From contig JAFTSI010000017.1 of assembly GCA_017467345.1 (NCBI GenBank), forward strand, positions 1-53,053: a stretch of DNA of 53,053 nucleotides. Reading direction: 5' to 3'. Made by a program: the position numbers and the translations under genes. This DNA comes from Clostridia bacterium (GTDB lineage: Bacteria > Bacillota > Clostridia > Christensenellales > Borkfalkiaceae). Below are positions 25,792-35,776 of the stretch, piece by piece; the first letter of the stretch is position 1, and every line of letters starts with the position of its first letter. The notes beneath the pieces were generated by a model, which worked only from the letters and a program-made list of their open reading frames with translations, made no database searches and was not told where the DNA came from.

Positions 25792-28695
25792 TTGAGCGAA
25801 ACTAATCAAAACCAAAACAAAAACACAAAAAAACAAAGCATATTCACGCCTGAAACATTTGGTGTTGTAATAGTGCTTTTTGCTACCTTAATTTTAATTT
25901 GCCTCATTTCAAGAGATGCTATTTTTTCCGTGCCCGGCTTATATGTAAATAAGTTCTTTTTTGGGCTATTAGGATATTCATCATACGCAGTATCTATTTG
26001 GGCAATTTTTATGGGCGTGCTTTTAATAACAGGCAAAAAAACAGGCTTAACCTTAAAAAGAAAACTCTTAATTTCTTTTTCGGTTGGCGTGCTTTTCCTT
26101 ATTATCCATGTTATCACAATGCACGGCGACACTTCGCTTTCGTATGGCGAATATTTAGTTAAGGCATACAATATGGGCGCAGAGGGTATTGCCACTTCTT
26201 CTGGTGGTGGAATTATTATTGCGCTTGTTGCCTTTTTGGTTTCTAAAATGCTAACAAGCATAGGCAGTTATGTAGTTTTATCTGCCGTGCTTGCCCTTTT
26301 AGTTTACACCCTTGTTAAAGACATTTTGAATAGTAATGGCTCAAAAAGGGTGGTTAGGGGCTCATATATGAAAGAAGAAGTTAACGCAACTTCTACTAAG
26401 CCTGAAATTAGTGGTGAACGCGATTATCCCGTTGAGGGGGTTGCTTTCCCAAATATAAACACAGGCTCTCAAGGTCTATTCGTATCTAACCCTAACGACT
26501 TTGCATTTAAGTCTAAAAAAGATTTAAGAAATGAAGAACGCGCAAAAACGGTTGTTAATCCTGCGCCACAAACTTCATATTCAAAAACTTATAGTGCCGA
26601 AATGCAAGAAAAACTCAACTACATTAAAACCCCACACAACATTAACCCTGTTAGTGAAGTAGTTAAAAAGCCACCTATTGAAGTTTCTAAACCCATAGCC
26701 ACAAACACTTCTACAAATAAGCCTATATCAAGTGTTATTCCTGTTTACGAACACGAAGAAGTTAAAAAACCTGTGGAAACAAACCCTGCCGACGCATTTT
26801 ATGGCAAGTATATTGACTTTGACGGCGAAGGCGCACCCACGGGCAATATTGAAAGGCTTGGCGCAGTAGAAAATGAAAACAAAGAAGAGATAGTTAAGCC
26901 ACAAATTGAAATTAGCCGTGAGCCAGTTAGGAATATTCCGTTCATTGAAGAAAATGATGTTAATGAGCCTGCTGTAAAGGATAAGCCAGAAGATGTTGGC
27001 AGTTCAAGAATAGTTGGTGCTTTTGGCGAAAATAAATCTGAGCCCGAAGTTAAGGCAGTTGGCGAACCTATTGAACCCAAAGAAGAACCTGAAAAGTTAG
27101 ACTTTACGGCTACAAGAAGAAGGCTTTTTGAACCCGAAGTGTCAAAACCAGAACCAAAGGTGGAAGAAAAGGTAGAAGAAGAAAAGCCCGTTGAGCCACC
27201 TATCAATATGGTTTACAACCGTCCTTCACTTGACCTTTTAGAAACTTATGTTGCTCCACCAGATGCGCCCACCGAAAATCACGATTTAAGAAAAGAGATT
27301 ATAAAGAAAACGCTTGGTGAGTTCCATATTGAAGTAGAACCACAAGGGCATGTTCAAGGCCCATCTATTACAAGATACGAAGTTACTATGCCTGCTGGTG
27401 TTTCGGTAAACAAGGTTGTTGGTAGGGAAAAGGAACTTAAACTTAGGTTAAAGTGTAAAGACGAAGTGCGTGTTGAAGCGCCTATCCCTGGAACTGACCT
27501 TGTAGGTATAGAAGTTGCTAACGAAACAAGGGTTATCGTTGGTATGAAAGAAGTTTTAGAGGGTATGGCTAAAAAGAAAATTAAGCCTACCGCTTTAGAG
27601 TTTGCGCTTGGTAAAGATATCGTTGGCGATATCAAAACGGATAACCTTGCAAAAGGTCCACACTATCTTGTTGCAGGTGCAACAGGCTCTGGTAAGAGTG
27701 TGTGCCTTGATGTTATGATTATAAGTTTGATAATGCGTTATAGCCCAGAAGATTTAAGGCTTATGCTTATTGACCCCAAACGCGTTGGCTTTAAGAAATA
27801 CGAAGGGTTGCCACACCTTTTAATCCCCAAAGTTATCACAGAGCCACAAGCGGCACTCAACGCGCTTTCTTGGGCGATTGATGAAATGGAGCGAAGATAC
27901 CAACTCTTTGAACAAAGTTCATTAGTTGTTGACCTTGAAAGTTACAACGAATTCGTTGCAAACGACACCGTTCCAAAACTTCCAAGAATTGTTATTTTCT
28001 TTGACGAACTTGCCGACTTTATGGAAACTTGCAAGCGCGATTTAGAAGAACGCATTAGAAGGCTTGCCGCTAAATCTCGTGCAGCAGGTATTCACTTGGT
28101 ATTAGCAACCCAACGCCCAACCGTTGATGTTATTACAGGAACTATCAAAACCAACCTACCTTCACGCGTGGCGCTTAAAGTTATGAACTTTGCTGATTCG
28201 CAAACCATTTTAAGCGAAGGTGGCGCAGAAGCCTTGCTTGGTAACGGCGATATGCTATTTAAAAACTCATCAATGGCTTCGCCTATAAGAATACAAGGCG
28301 CGTATATAACCAGTAGGGAAATAAACAATGTTGTAACCTTTATCAAGGAAAACAACGGAACTTATTTTGATGAAAAGATTGATAAGTATATAAACAAAAT
28401 CAATGAGCCAAGCCCTGAAATTGCCGAAGTTTCTATTCAAGAAGGTGGCGAAGACCCAGAGGCAAACGAATTGTTTGTTAAGGCTTTAACATTAGGGCTA
28501 TCTTGTGGAAACATTTCTATTTCGCAATTACAACGCCGTTTCGGTGTTGGCTATGCAAGGGCAGGCAGGCTTATTGACCAAATGGAAAAGGCGGGCTACA
28601 TTTCGGGATTTGAGGGCGCAAAGCCAAGGAAAGTTTTAATTAGCCGTGAAGAGTTTGAAGCAAAATACGGCAATCCCGACGATATTGATTACTAA
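25792..28695 (+). CDS. ftsK: FtsK/SpoIIIE-family DNA translocase
   Basis: This 967-residue septal DNA pump clears chromosomes during division or sporulation. The N-terminal membrane domain has four to five helices (residues about 24-180). A long Pro/Glu-rich linker (about 195-480) leads to the motor: alpha/beta regions, Walker A GATGSGKS (629-636), Walker B FFDELAD with D738-E739, and a C-terminal winged-helix gamma domain (LQRRFGVGYARAGRLIDQME) for oriented DNA recognition. The start is TTG, supported by GAAGGGTG just upstream. Whether it acts as FtsK or SpoIIIE cannot be told. Confidence 0.95.
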   Translation: MSETNQNQNKNTKKQSIFTPETFGVVIVLFATLILICLISRDAIFSVPGLYVNKFFFGLLGYSSYAVSIWAIFMGVLLITGKKTGLTLKRKLLISFSVGVLFLIIHVITMHGDTSLSYGEYLVKAYNMGAEGIATSSGGGIIIALVAFLVSKMLTSIGSYVVLSAVLALLVYTLVKDILNSNGSKRVVRGSYMKEEVNATSTKPEISGERDYPVEGVAFPNINTGSQGLFVSNPNDFAFKSKKDLRNEERAKTVVNPAPQTSYSKTYSAEMQEKLNYIKTPHNINPVSEVVKKPPIEVSKPIATNTSTNKPISSVIPVYEHEEVKKPVETNPADAFYGKYIDFDGEGAPTGNIERLGAVENENKEEIVKPQIEISREPVRNIPFIEENDVNEPAVKDKPEDVGSSRIVGAFGENKSEPEVKAVGEPIEPKEEPEKLDFTATRRRLFEPEVSKPEPKVEEKVEEEKPVEPPINMVYNRPSLDLLETYVAPPDAPTENHDLRKEIIKKTLGEFHIEVEPQGHVQGPSITRYEVTMPAGVSVNKVVGREKELKLRLKCKDEVRVEAPIPGTDLVGIEVANETRVIVGMKEVLEGMAKKKIKPTALEFALGKDIVGDIKTDNLAKGPHYLVAGATGSGKSVCLDVMIISLIMRYSPEDLRLMLIDPKRVGFKKYEGLPHLLIPKVITEPQAALNALSWAIDEMERRYQLFEQSSLVVDLESYNEFVANDTVPKLPRIVIFFDELADFMETCKRDLEERIRRLAAKSRAAGIHLVLATQRPTVDVITGTIKTNLPSRVALKVMNFADSQTILSEGGAEALLGNGDMLFKNSSMASPIRIQGAYITSREINNVVTFIKENNGTYFDEKIDKYINKINEPSPEIAEVSIQEGGEDPEANELFVKALTLGLSCGNISISQLQRRFGVGYARAGRLIDQMEKAGYISGFEGAKPRKVLISREEFEAKYGNPDDIDY

Positions 28696-28704
28696 GGATA
28701 AACA

Positions 28705-30015
28705 ATGGATAAAAAGCGAATAGGCGTTATTTCACTTGGCTGTGATAAAAATAGGGTAGATACCGAAAAGATGCTTTCTATAATTTGTAGTGAGCATACT
28801 TTGGTAAACGATTTATCTACTGCCCAAATAGTTATTATCAACACTTGCGCCTTTTTAGAAAGCGCAAGAAAAGAAGCCATTGAAGAAATACTTGCCGTTA
28901 ATGAGTTTAGGGAAAATGGTTGTTTAGAAAAGATTATCGTTACAGGTTGTTTGCCACAAAAGTTTGCAAACGATTTCTTTGATGATTTTACTGAAATTGA
29001 TGCCCTTTTAGGTGTTAGCGACTATTCTAAACTTTTAACCGTAATAAACAGAATATACGCTGGTGAGCGTGTGATGGAAATAGGTGAACCTAAAAATGAG
29101 TGCATTAAGGGTAGAGTGCTAACCACTAAGGGATATGCCTACCTTAAAATTGCAGATGGTTGCTCAAACCATTGCACATACTGTTTAATACCTAAAATCC
29201 GTGGCAAGTTCCGTTCTATTAAAAAGAGTGAACTTATTGAAGAAGCAAAGTCGCTTGGTCAAGTTAACGAACTTATTTTAGTTGCGCAAGATTTAACAAG
29301 GTATGGCGAAGATTTAGGCGACACTTCTTTGTGCGATTTAATTCGCGCATTATCTTCATTGCCAAACATTTTAGGAATAAGGCTAATGTATTGCTATCCA
29401 GAAGGCATTAGTGATGAACTTATTAGGGAACTATCTTCTAACGCAAAACTAATTAGGTATATTGATATACCCTTGCAACACGCAAGCGATAGAATACTTA
29501 AACTTATGAATAGAAAGGGTAGTTTTAACAGTTATTTATCGTTAATAGAAAGGTTAAAGCGTGATGTTTACGGAATAGCAATCCGTTCTACCTTTATCAC
29601 AGGCTTTCCCACTGAAACGGAAGAAGATTTTAATGTTTTAGTAGATTTTATAAAAAAGGCAAAACTATTCAACGCAGGCTTTTTTGCGTATAGCCGTGAA
29701 GAAGATACGCCTGCTTATAAACTTTCGGGGCAAATAAAAAAAGGTGAAAAAACAAAGCGACTTAAAAAGTTATATTCCGTTCAAAAATCAGTAGTAAAAG
29801 AAAACCTAAAATCGCTTATAGGCAAAACCTTTTCGGTAACGGTAGAAGGGTTTGACGAAGATATGCTTGTTTACTACGGCAGGGCGTATTTTAATGCGCC
29901 TGATATTGATGGAAAGATTTATTTCTTTTCAAGTGAGCCTGTTATATATAACCAAAATGTTAATGTAAAAATTATTAAAGCACAAGGCTATGACCTTTAT
30001 GGAGAAAAACAATGA
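28705..30015 (+). CDS. rimO: Ribosomal protein uS12 methylthiotransferase RimO
   Basis: This 436-residue radical-SAM enzyme adds a methylthio group to an aspartate of ribosomal protein S12. The N-terminal MTTase domain has cluster cysteines C13 (LGCDKN), C48 (NTCAF) and C82 (TGCLPQ). The radical SAM domain has the CxxxCxxC motif C153, C157, C160 (GCSNHCTYC). A C-terminal TRAM domain follows. IRGKFRS after the radical SAM motif distinguishes RimO from MiaB. It sits 9 nt after ftsK and overlaps pgsA by 4 nt. Confidence 0.95.
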   Translation: MDKKRIGVISLGCDKNRVDTEKMLSIICSEHTLVNDLSTAQIVIINTCAFLESARKEAIEEILAVNEFRENGCLEKIIVTGCLPQKFANDFFDDFTEIDALLGVSDYSKLLTVINRIYAGERVMEIGEPKNECIKGRVLTTKGYAYLKIADGCSNHCTYCLIPKIRGKFRSIKKSELIEEAKSLGQVNELILVAQDLTRYGEDLGDTSLCDLIRALSSLPNILGIRLMYCYPEGISDELIRELSSNAKLIRYIDIPLQHASDRILKLMNRKGSFNSYLSLIERLKRDVYGIAIRSTFITGFPTETEEDFNVLVDFIKKAKLFNAGFFAYSREEDTPAYKLSGQIKKGEKTKRLKKLYSVQKSVVKENLKSLIGKTFSVTVEGFDEDMLVYYGRAYFNAPDIDGKIYFFSSEPVIYNQNVNVKIIKAQGYDLYGEKQ

Positions 30016-30587
30016 ACTTACCTAACAAACTAACTATTTTGCGATTGATTTTAATACCTGTTTTTACGGCAGTTTATTTTATAAGCGCAATCCCTTACAA
30101 TTTCTTGATTGCAGCAATAATTTTCGTGCTTGCCGCTTGCACCGACTTTTTAGATGGTTATATTGCAAGAAAGTATAACTTGGTTACCGATTTAGGCAAG
30201 TTTTTAGACCCTATTGCCGATAAGGTTTTAGTTTCTACTGCATTAATAATTATGCTTGTGCCAGTTAACGGAACACTAATATTACCTGCATACTCTGCAA
30301 TAGCCGTTGCCATAATTTTGGCGCGTGAACTTATTGTTAGTGGGTTTAGAATGGTTGCAGCAAGTAAGGGTATGGTTGTTGCCGCCGATATGAGTGGTAA
30401 GATTAAAACTTTCGTTCAAGATATCGCTATTGCAGTTTTACTTGCAGGCGCATCTTTAAACGCAGGGCTTTATTCGGTTATGAATATTATCGGTTTAGTT
30501 ATGCTTGGTGTAGCAACAATTTTAACCATTATTTCTGGGGTAGAGTGCATAGTAAAAAACAGAGCAGTTCTTAAAGAAAAGGAATAG
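30012..30587 (+). CDS. pgsA: CDP-diacylglycerol-glycerol-3-phosphate 3-phosphatidyltransferase
   Basis: This 191-residue integral membrane enzyme makes phosphatidylglycerophosphate, the first committed step to phosphatidylglycerol. The CDP-alcohol phosphotransferase signature is complete: D48-G49, A52-R53, G62, D66 and D70 (DGYIARKYNLVTDLGKFLDP). About five to six membrane helices. It overlaps rimO by ATGA and is followed by cinA after 1 nt. Confidence 0.96.
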   Translation: MNLPNKLTILRLILIPVFTAVYFISAIPYNFLIAAIIFVLAACTDFLDGYIARKYNLVTDLGKFLDPIADKVLVSTALIIMLVPVNGTLILPAYSAIAVAIILARELIVSGFRMVAASKGMVVAADMSGKIKTFVQDIAIAVLLAGASLNAGLYSVMNIIGLVMLGVATILTIISGVECIVKNRAVLKEKE

Positions 30588-30588
30588 T

Positions 30589-31791
30589 ATGAAAACGGCA
30601 GTATTGGTTTTAACCGACATCAATTCTTTGAATTTTTCAAACACAATTATAGATATTGATAAAACACTTTTTGAATATGGAATAACCAAAGAAGCGCTTG
30701 TATGCTTGCATTTTAGCGACGATATAGGGTTTAGAAAAAACTTACAAGCCTTTCGCGATACGGCAGAGAGTATTTTAGTGCTTGGTATGGATTTGGCTAA
30801 GTTTAATTTCAAAGAGATTATTGCCGATATTTTTGAGTGTGAACTCATTGAAAACGAAAATGCTTTAAGCATTATAAAATCACTTGGCGAAAAAACGGGC
30901 GAAAACTATTCTAATGAGTTTGCCATTATGCCATATCTTGCCACCGTTATCCCTAATAAAAGGGGTGCGTTTCAAGGCTTTATGCTTGAAGATGGCGATT
31001 TTTCGCTTACCGTGTTGCCAAGTGGCGAGCCTGCGAAGGAAATGCTTGGTGGGTATTTTGTGCCATACACTTCTAATAAGTATGGCGCGCAAAACAGCGT
31101 AACATTTAAGTATTTTGGCGATACCGATTTGCTTAATATGGTTATGCTAAAAGCAGAAAAACTTGCAAAAGGGTATCTTAACATAAACGCTAATACCGTT
31201 AATTTAGATACCACATTAAAACTTACATTTTTATCAGGAATAGATAAAAGTTTAGAAACGGAAATACTTAGATTAATCACAATAGAACTTGGCGACGGGC
31301 TTTATGCCGATTTTGAAACCACCCTTGCCGAAAGGCTTTTTGACGCGCTTATGCTACGCAAAAAAACCTTATCGGTGGCAGAATCGTTTACTGCGGGCAG
31401 AGTGGTTAGTGAAGTTATTAAAGTTCCGGGCGCATCTAAAGTGGTGCACGAAGGCATTGTTTCGTATAGTAATTTAAGTAAAAAGTTAAGGCTTGGGGTT
31501 TTAGAAGAAGACCTTAAAAATCTTGGCGCAGTAAGTAGTAGGGTTGCCTACGAAATGGCGCTTGGGCTACTTAACGAAGGTAACTGCGATATCGCTATTT
31601 CAACAACGGGTATTGCAGGGCCTAAAAGTGACGATACGCTTAAACCTGTGGGGCTATGCTTTATTGCCGTGGGTATGAGCGAAGGCGTGCATGTTTATAA
31701 AAGGGAGTTTGGCGGAAACAGAGAAGAAATTACCGAAAAGGCTAAAAATACTGCTCTGTTCTTGGCTATCAATAAATTAAAAAATCTATAG
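30589..31791 (+). CDS. cinA: CinA-like protein with degenerate N-terminal domain
   Basis: This 400-residue protein is in the usual cinA place before recA. The C-terminal PncC-type domain (residues about 255-400; VAESFTAGRVVSEVIKVPGA, STTGIAGPKSDD) is intact and would be a nicotinamide-nucleotide amidase. The N-terminal MoCF/COG1058 half has near-normal length, but the hallmark GGLGPTxDD loop is absent; SILVLGMDLAKFNF stands in its place. The later IPNKRGAFQGF...LPSGEPAKEM block still aligns with IPNxxGTAPGF...LPGxPxEM. The N-terminal pyrophosphatase-type activity is therefore probably lost. Confidence 0.85.
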   Translation: MKTAVLVLTDINSLNFSNTIIDIDKTLFEYGITKEALVCLHFSDDIGFRKNLQAFRDTAESILVLGMDLAKFNFKEIIADIFECELIENENALSIIKSLGEKTGENYSNEFAIMPYLATVIPNKRGAFQGFMLEDGDFSLTVLPSGEPAKEMLGGYFVPYTSNKYGAQNSVTFKYFGDTDLLNMVMLKAEKLAKGYLNINANTVNLDTTLKLTFLSGIDKSLETEILRLITIELGDGLYADFETTLAERLFDALMLRKKTLSVAESFTAGRVVSEVIKVPGASKVVHEGIVSYSNLSKKLRLGVLEEDLKNLGAVSSRVAYEMALGLLNEGNCDIAISTTGIAGPKSDDTLKPVGLCFIAVGMSEGVHVYKREFGGNREEITEKAKNTALFLAINKLKNL

Positions 31792-31806
31792 AAAGAGGAA
31801 AAAATA

Positions 31807-32805
31807 ATGGATGACAACAAAGTAAAAGCATTAGATTCCGTGCTTGTATCAATTGAAAAACAATACGGAAAAGGCTCAATTATGAAACTTGGTCAAACGG
31901 CCGCAACCGAAGGCATTGAAGCGTTGCCTACTGGTTGCTTATCACTTGACCTTGCTATCGGTATAGGTGGTATGCCACGCGGTAGAATTATTGAAATATA
32001 CGGACCTGAAAGTTCAGGTAAAACTACCGTTGCGTTGCATGTTATTGCCGAAACTCAAAAGGCAGGTGGCATTTGTGCGTTTATTGACGCTGAACACGCG
32101 CTTGACCCTGTTTATGCTAAAAACCTTGGCGTTGATTTAGATGAACTTTATGTTTCTCAACCAGATAACGGTGAACAAGCACTTGATATTACTGCATCAC
32201 TTGCAGGTAGTAAAGCAGTTGATGTTATCGTTGTAGATAGCGTTGCCGCTCTTACACCAAGGGCTGAAATTGAAGGTGATATGGGTGATGCGCATGTAGG
32301 TCTTCAAGCAAGGCTTATGAGCCAAGCAATGAGAAAACTTACTGCACTTACTGCTAAATCAAAAACCTGTATTATATTTATCAACCAACTTCGCGAAAAG
32401 GTTGGCATAATGTTTGGTAACCCAGAAGTTACTGCAGGTGGTAAGGCGCTTAAGTTCTATGCAAGTGTTCGTATTGATGTTAGAAAAAGCGACGCTTTAA
32501 AAGACGGCGGTGTTGCATACGGCAACCACACCAAGGCTAAAATTGTTAAAAACAAAGTTGCTCCGCCATTTAAAACGGCAGAGTTTGATATCGTTTACGG
32601 CAAAGGCATTTCACAAGGCTCTTGCCTAATAGATTTAGGTGTAGAATACGGCGTTATTGAAAAGAGTGGCGCGTGGTTTAGTTATAACGGCGAAAAAATT
32701 GCGCAAGGCAGAGAAAAGGCTGTTAACTACTTGGAAAGTCGCCCAGAAGTTGCCGAAGAAGTTAAACAAAAAATACTTGACGCTTTCTATTCTAAAGCCG
32801 AATAG
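31807..32805 (+). CDS. recA: Recombinase RecA
   Basis: This 332-residue DNA strand-exchange ATPase has Walker [10 protein letters not shown] (66-74), the [10 protein letters not shown] block, Walker [13 protein letters not shown], loop L1 with [18 protein letters not shown] and the [10 protein letters not shown] / [15 protein letters not shown] segments. The C-terminal acidic tail is short, about 10-20 residues below the usual length. It sits 15 nt after cinA with GAAAGAGG before the ATG. No LexA box was recognised immediately upstream. Confidence 0.98.
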   Translation: MDDNKVKALDSVLVSIEKQYGKGSIMKLGQTAATEGIEALPTGCLSLDLAIGIGGMPRGRIIEIYGPESSGKTTVALHVIAETQKAGGICAFIDAEHALDPVYAKNLGVDLDELYVSQPDNGEQALDITASLAGSKAVDVIVVDSVAALTPRAEIEGDMGDAHVGLQARLMSQAMRKLTALTAKSKTCIIFINQLREKVGIMFGNPEVTAGGKALKFYASVRIDVRKSDALKDGGVAYGNHTKAKIVKNKVAPPFKTAEFDIVYGKGISQGSCLIDLGVEYGVIEKSGAWFSYNGEKIAQGREKAVNYLESRPEVAEEVKQKILDAFYSKAE

Positions 32806-32831
32806 TTTAACTGATACTTACCTTTAATATA

Positions 32832-32860
32832 TTGACTTTCTATATATTAAGTAGTATAAT
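32832..32860 (+). promoter_or_regulatory. Sigma-A promoter of rny
   Basis: TTGACT (32832-32837), 17-bp spacer, TATAAT (32855-32860). The leader can form a hairpin AAGGCG (32866-32871) / CGCCTT (32885-32890) before the AGGAGGG ribosome binding site. Confidence 0.75.
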
Positions 32861-32921
32861 AATATAAGGCGAATAGATATATTGCGCCTTGAAAATTCAA
32901 ATAAACAGGAGGGCATTAAAA

Positions 32922-34532
32922 ATGCAAATTGCAAATCTTGGCTTCCTGTTCTTGGCATCGGAAGCGAATGTACCCCTTTGGGCGTTTATTCTTGCTATCG
33001 TGGCTATCGCTGCGGTGGGTATCGTTCTCGGCTGGATTTTAACTAACCGTTCTTTCAAAAAGAAACAAGGTGATATTGCAAAGGTCACGGCAAAAATGCT
33101 TGACGACGCAAGGGAAGAGAGCAAGGCTATTAAAAAAGAAGCTATTTTAGAGGCAAAAGAACAGGAACTTAAACTTCGTAACGATTTTGAACGCGAATCT
33201 AAAGAAAAAAGAGTTGAACTTCAAAGATTAGAAAATAGGATAAACCAAAAAGAAGAATCGCTTGAAAAGAAAGAAGATAATCTTAATCGTAGAAACGAAG
33301 AAACTACTAAACAACAAAACGCGTTAAAGCAAAAAGAAGTTGAACTTGATAAAAAATTAGATGATATTTCTGCTCAACACGAAAAAATGCTTGAAGAATT
33401 TGAAAAGATTTCTCAAATGAGCAGGGAAGAAGCAAAAACTCAACTCATTAACGCTATTACCGATGAAGCGAAGCGCGACGCTGCTGGTATGGTTAAAAAC
33501 ATTGAAGCAGAGGCAAAAGAACAAGGCGAAAGAAAAGCCAAAGAAATCGTTTCGCTTGCTATTCAAAAATGTAGCACCGAACAAGCAACTGAAATTACTA
33601 TCTCTGTCGTTCCACTTCCTTCTGATGATATGAAGGCAAGAATTATCGGTAGAGAAGGTAGAAACATTAGAACGCTTGAAAACGCTACTGGTATTGAACT
33701 TATTATTGACGATACTCCAGAAGTGGTTATCGTTTCAGGCTTTGACCCCGTTAGAAGAGAAACTGCGAGAATTGCGCTTGAAAAACTTATTCAAGATGGC
33801 AGAATTCACCCAGCGCGTATTGAAGAAACGGTGGAAAAGGTTAAAAAAGAACTTGATGTTCAAATTAAAGAAGCCGGCGAATCGGCTATGTATGAGTGTG
33901 GTATTTTCGGCTTACACCCAGAAATAGTTAAACTTTTGGGTAGGCTTAAGTTTAGAACAAGTTATGGCCAAAATGTATTAAAACACTCTATTGAAGTTTC
34001 GCATTTGGCAGGCGTTATGGCTACCGAACTTGGTATTGACCCACAACTTGCTAAGCGCGCAGGTCTTTTACACGATATAGGTAAGGCAGTTGACTTTGAA
34101 ATTGAAGGCACGCATATGCAAATCGGTGCAGACCTTGCTAAAAAATATCGCGAAAACCACAATGTTGTTAACGCGATACTTGCGCACCACGGTGATGTAG
34201 AGCCTAAAACCTTAGAAGCAATTTTAGTGCAAGCAGCAGATGCTATTTCGGCATCACGCCCAGGCGCAAGAAGGGAAACTACCACCAACTATGTTAAGAG
34301 ATTGCAACGCCTTGAAGAAATTTCAAGTGGATTTAAGGGTGTTGAAAAGTGCTATGCTATCCAAGCAGGTAGAGAAGTGCGCGTTATGGTTAAACCTGAA
34401 CAGGTTGATGATGCTGAAACCTTATACTTGGCAAAAGAAATTGCCAAGAAGATTGAACAGGAAATGGAATATCCTGGTCAAATCAAGGTTAATGTAATTC
34501 GTGAAATGCGCGCCACCGAATTCGCAAAATAA
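32922..34532 (+). CDS. rny: Ribonuclease Y
   Basis: This 536-residue membrane-anchored endoribonuclease starts mRNA decay. One N-terminal membrane helix (about 18-41) is followed by a long coiled coil (45-200), a KH domain (around 228-290, [20 protein letters not shown]) and an HD domain with H384-D385 ([11 protein letters not shown]). AGGAGGG lies just upstream of ATG 32922, which is preferred to an in-frame start 33 nt earlier. The recA-rny order is typical of Bacillota. Confidence 0.96.
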   Translation: MQIANLGFLFLASEANVPLWAFILAIVAIAAVGIVLGWILTNRSFKKKQGDIAKVTAKMLDDAREESKAIKKEAILEAKEQELKLRNDFERESKEKRVELQRLENRINQKEESLEKKEDNLNRRNEETTKQQNALKQKEVELDKKLDDISAQHEKMLEEFEKISQMSREEAKTQLINAITDEAKRDAAGMVKNIEAEAKEQGERKAKEIVSLAIQKCSTEQATEITISVVPLPSDDMKARIIGREGRNIRTLENATGIELIIDDTPEVVIVSGFDPVRRETARIALEKLIQDGRIHPARIEETVEKVKKELDVQIKEAGESAMYECGIFGLHPEIVKLLGRLKFRTSYGQNVLKHSIEVSHLAGVMATELGIDPQLAKRAGLLHDIGKAVDFEIEGTHMQIGADLAKKYRENHNVVNAILAHHGDVEPKTLEAILVQAADAISASRPGARRETTTNYVKRLQRLEEISSGFKGVEKCYAIQAGREVRVMVKPEQVDDAETLYLAKEIAKKIEQEMEYPGQIKVNVIREMRATEFAK

Positions 34533-34546
34533 TATATGAACTTAAC

Positions 34547-34580
34547 TTAAATGGCTGGCAATGTTTTGTCAGCCATTTAA
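34547..34580 (+). terminator. Hairpin after rny, weak terminator
   Basis: The 11-bp stem TTAAATGGCTG / CAGCCATTTAA has a 12-nt loop but no clean T run after it. Confidence 0.5.
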
Positions 34581-34599
34581 AACTAACTAAAGGATTATT

Positions 34600-35706
34600 A
34601 TGGAAAACACTATCAATTCAAACGAACTTGAAATAGAAAAAGAGCCACGTGTCGTTAATGAAGAAAATAAAAAATCCAACGAAAATAAAAACTACAACGC
34701 CATTGACCTAACAAAGTTCATAATGGCAATTTTCGTTGTTGCAATTCATACGAAACCAATCTTGAGTTTTGTAGATGTTAATAGTTTTTTTTATAATATT
34801 TTTATTAAACTTACAGATTATGCTGTTCCATTTTTCTTTTTATGTTCTTTTTATTTTCTGTTAAAAAAGATGAAGCGCGTTGGAGAAGGAAATATTTCTT
34901 CAATTGATAGTTTAATCATATTAAAAAATTACATAAAGAAAATGTTTAGATTGTATTGTGTGTGGAAAATATTGTATTTGCCGTTTGATATATATAGAAT
35001 TTTTACTAATGATGCTGGTATTTTGAAAAATGTACTTTATTATTTAAGAGATTTTGTTTTTCGTGGTGGATGGAGTGGGGGCCATTTGTGGTACATTTTG
35101 GCAACTATTTATATGTCTATTTTTCTTTATGTATTTTTAAGGTTAAAAGCCAAGAATAGTTTAATTGTTGTGCTTAGTTTTATAATATTTATTTTTGGAA
35201 TCTGCTTTGGCTATTTAATATCCATTCAAGATAATTTGCCTTCTATATTGAATAAATTGACGGTGTTTTTCGTTAATATATTTTTAATGAGTAGGATTTT
35301 TGTATCATTTATATATTTAGCATTGATAATAATGGTTATTGATTTAAAAATCTCTTTTAAGTGGTTTTATCTTTTACTTGCAACTGTTATATTGTGTGTC
35401 GTTAAAATTGTATTTAGAAATTTTTTTATAAATTCATTTATATCGCCAATTGCGCATTTTAGTTTCTTCTTATTTATATTGTCAATAAAAATTTCTAGTA
35501 AGATTAATTATGTTTATTTAAGGAAACAAAGTACGATTATATACTTCATACATATGCTATTTGTTTATTTTTGTAGTTTGTTTTTCGCGAATGGTATTGG
35601 GTGGCAATCTTTTATAATTTCAAGTATATTATCAATAGGTGTTGCCTCAATTATTCTTTTAATACAAAAGAAAAAAGATTTTAAGATATTTAAGTGGTTG
35701 TTTTAA
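34600..35706 (+). CDS. Acyltransferase 3 family membrane protein
   Basis: This 368-residue protein has a charged N-terminus (Asn/Glu/Lys-rich, residues 1-40) and about ten membrane helices. DLTKFIMAIFVVAIHTKP in helix 1 holds the conserved His, and GGHLWYILATIY in the middle is typical of O-acyltransferases that modify surface sugars. Its base composition is visibly more T-rich than the flanking rny and MFS genes, with many TTT and ATA codons, which suggests acquisition by transfer. AAAGGA is the ribosome binding site. Confidence 0.82.
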   Translation: MENTINSNELEIEKEPRVVNEENKKSNENKNYNAIDLTKFIMAIFVVAIHTKPILSFVDVNSFFYNIFIKLTDYAVPFFFLCSFYFLLKKMKRVGEGNISSIDSLIILKNYIKKMFRLYCVWKILYLPFDIYRIFTNDAGILKNVLYYLRDFVFRGGWSGGHLWYILATIYMSIFLYVFLRLKAKNSLIVVLSFIIFIFGICFGYLISIQDNLPSILNKLTVFFVNIFLMSRIFVSFIYLALIIMVIDLKISFKWFYLLLATVILCVVKIVFRNFFINSFISPIAHFSFFLFILSIKISSKINYVYLRKQSTIIYFIHMLFVYFCSLFFANGIGWQSFIISSILSIGVASIILLIQKKKDFKIFKWLF

Positions 35707-35720
35707 GGTTAAATAAAACT

Positions 35721-35746
35721 AAAACCCGACTTGATGGTCGGGTTTT
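35721..35746. terminator. Terminator after acyltransferase
   Basis: The stem AAAACCCGAC / GTCGGGTTTT has the loop TTGATG. Confidence 0.8.
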
Positions 35747-35776
35747 AAAATGTGTAAATGGTTTATAGGTTGATTT

